From Rhodobiaceae bacterium (GTDB lineage: Bacteria; Pseudomonadota; Alphaproteobacteria; RS24), in the NCBI GenBank assembly GCA_002683515.1, contig NYTN01000080.1, forward strand, positions 1-7,269: a DNA stretch of 7,269 bases, written 5' to 3'. How positions within the stretch are numbered: position 1 is the stretch's first letter; each line of letters starts with the position of its first letter. The notes under the pieces were generated by a model that was not told the DNA's origin, made no database searches, and saw only the letters and a program-made list of their open reading frames with translations. This document shows positions 6,829 to 7,269 of the stretch, one piece after another. The translations under genes were made by a program, and so were the position numbers.

Positions 6829-7269
6829 TTATTTATCACCCTCAAGTTCATTGACTTTGTTAGTGAGTTCCTTGACAGACTCAATAAGTAGAGGAATTAG
6901 TTTGTTATAGTGGACACCCTTCGTGCCATCAGGTTTTGTAGATACTGCCTCAGGGAGAACTTTCTCTACATCTTGAGCAATAACGCCAATGTCATGACCT
7001 TTATAGCTCTTGTTACCTTCCTTCCAGTCATACTCTGTGCCACGGATTTGCATAACCCTGGCAAGAGGATCTTCAAGTGTAGAAATATTTTCCTTCATGG
7101 CAATGTCAGATGTTTGACCATAGAAAGCAACAATATCATCACACACATGCATCGGACCACCACAATATGTGAATCCAGCACCACTCATGAACACATTACC
7201 AGAGAATGTGGTGAAACCATTTAGGTTAACTTGCTGCTCAAATGTTACAGATGCCGTATATTTGGTGTC
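6829..7269 (-). CDS. Tail-fibre C-terminus with Peptidase_S74 intramolecular chaperone (partial, start beyond right edge)
   Basis: The frame is open to the right edge, giving 146 visible residues. The first 50 are a Gly/Phe-rich beta stretch (FTTFSGNVFMSGAG) like a fibre shaft. From visible residue 52 comes the S74/endosialidase chaperone signature: TSDIAMKENI with S54, D55 and K59, then a YDWKEG turn, HDIGVIAQDVEKVLPEAV at 92-109, VHYNKLIPLLI at 119-129, and a Leu-heptad tail to ELEGDK. The family trimerises fibres and then cleaves itself just before the conserved Ser, releasing the chaperone; the Ser/Lys pair needed is present. This protein is therefore probably a trimeric fibre whose last ~93 residues are removed. 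It stops with TAA at 6831-6829. What the fibre binds cannot be told from this end. Confidence 0.9.
   Translation of the reverse strand, partial: DTKYTASVTFEQQVNLNGFTTFSGNVFMSGAGFTYCGGPMHVCDDIVAFYGQTSDIAMKENISTLEDPLARVMQIRGTEYDWKEGNKSYKGHDIGVIAQDVEKVLPEAVSTKPDGTKGVHYNKLIPLLIESVKELTNKVNELEGDK
6830..6837 (-). promoter_or_regulatory. Possible T4-type late promoter (GATAAATA)
   Basis: On the minus strand GATAAATA matches the T4 late consensus TATAAATA at 7 of 8 bases. It overlaps the stop codon of the S74 fibre and sits 28 bases before the ATG of the 1014-residue fibre gene, a suitable distance for a late promoter. A chance match in AT-rich sequence cannot be excluded. Confidence 0.35.

Noticed and set aside
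6906..6916. tatagtggaca also present at 1171-1181
   Set aside because: An isolated 11-base match inside a coding region, with no shared flanks; likely chance.

Overview
The window looks like part of the late structural region of a T4-like marine cyanophage (a cyanomyovirus of the Synechococcus/Prochlorococcus type), or a close relative infecting another marine bacterium. The reasons are: all genes lie on the minus strand and are packed with gaps of 8 to 60 bases; the fibre proteins carry GIGTTxP motifs; one fibre ends in an endosialidase-type (Peptidase_S74) chaperone; a collagen-like/glycine-rich protein is present; and a 2-oxoglutarate/Fe(II) hydroxylase sits among structural genes. No host gene, tRNA, integrase or insertion sequence is visible. 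The taxonomic call rests on remembered family patterns, not on a search.

Reading along the minus strand (right to left): (1) 7269-6829 is the C-terminal end of a tail-fibre-like protein closing with an S74 intramolecular chaperone; its start lies beyond the right edge. (2) 6801-3757 encodes a 1014-residue fibre/virion protein with GIGTT motifs at both ends and a central run of about 25-residue solenoid-like repeats carrying regularly spaced cysteines. (3) 3745-1799 encodes a 648-residue protein with a non-repetitive N-terminal third followed by collagen-like Gly-X-Pro tracts, a strongly basic insert and a polyglycine block. (4) 1790-1194 encodes a complete 198-residue PKHD/prolyl-4-hydroxylase-like dioxygenase. 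(5) 1133-1 is a large partial gene, open through the left edge, whose product carries what look like ATP-dependent ligase (covalent nucleotidyltransferase) motifs in order. No stretch over 300 bases lacks a gene.

The most attractive idea is that genes 3 and 4 form a substrate-enzyme pair. The collagen-like protein offers roughly 35 X-Pro-Gly sites, the context collagen prolyl 4-hydroxylases modify, and the next gene, 8 bases on, encodes a hydroxylase with all expected metal and 2-oxoglutarate ligands. A hydroxyproline-bearing phage fibre would be notable. The rival view is that the Gly-rich protein is an adhesin built of polyglycine/polyproline helices (as in T-even gp38-type tips) and the hydroxylase has another substrate. 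The second point of interest is the ligase-like protein of unknown role at the left edge.
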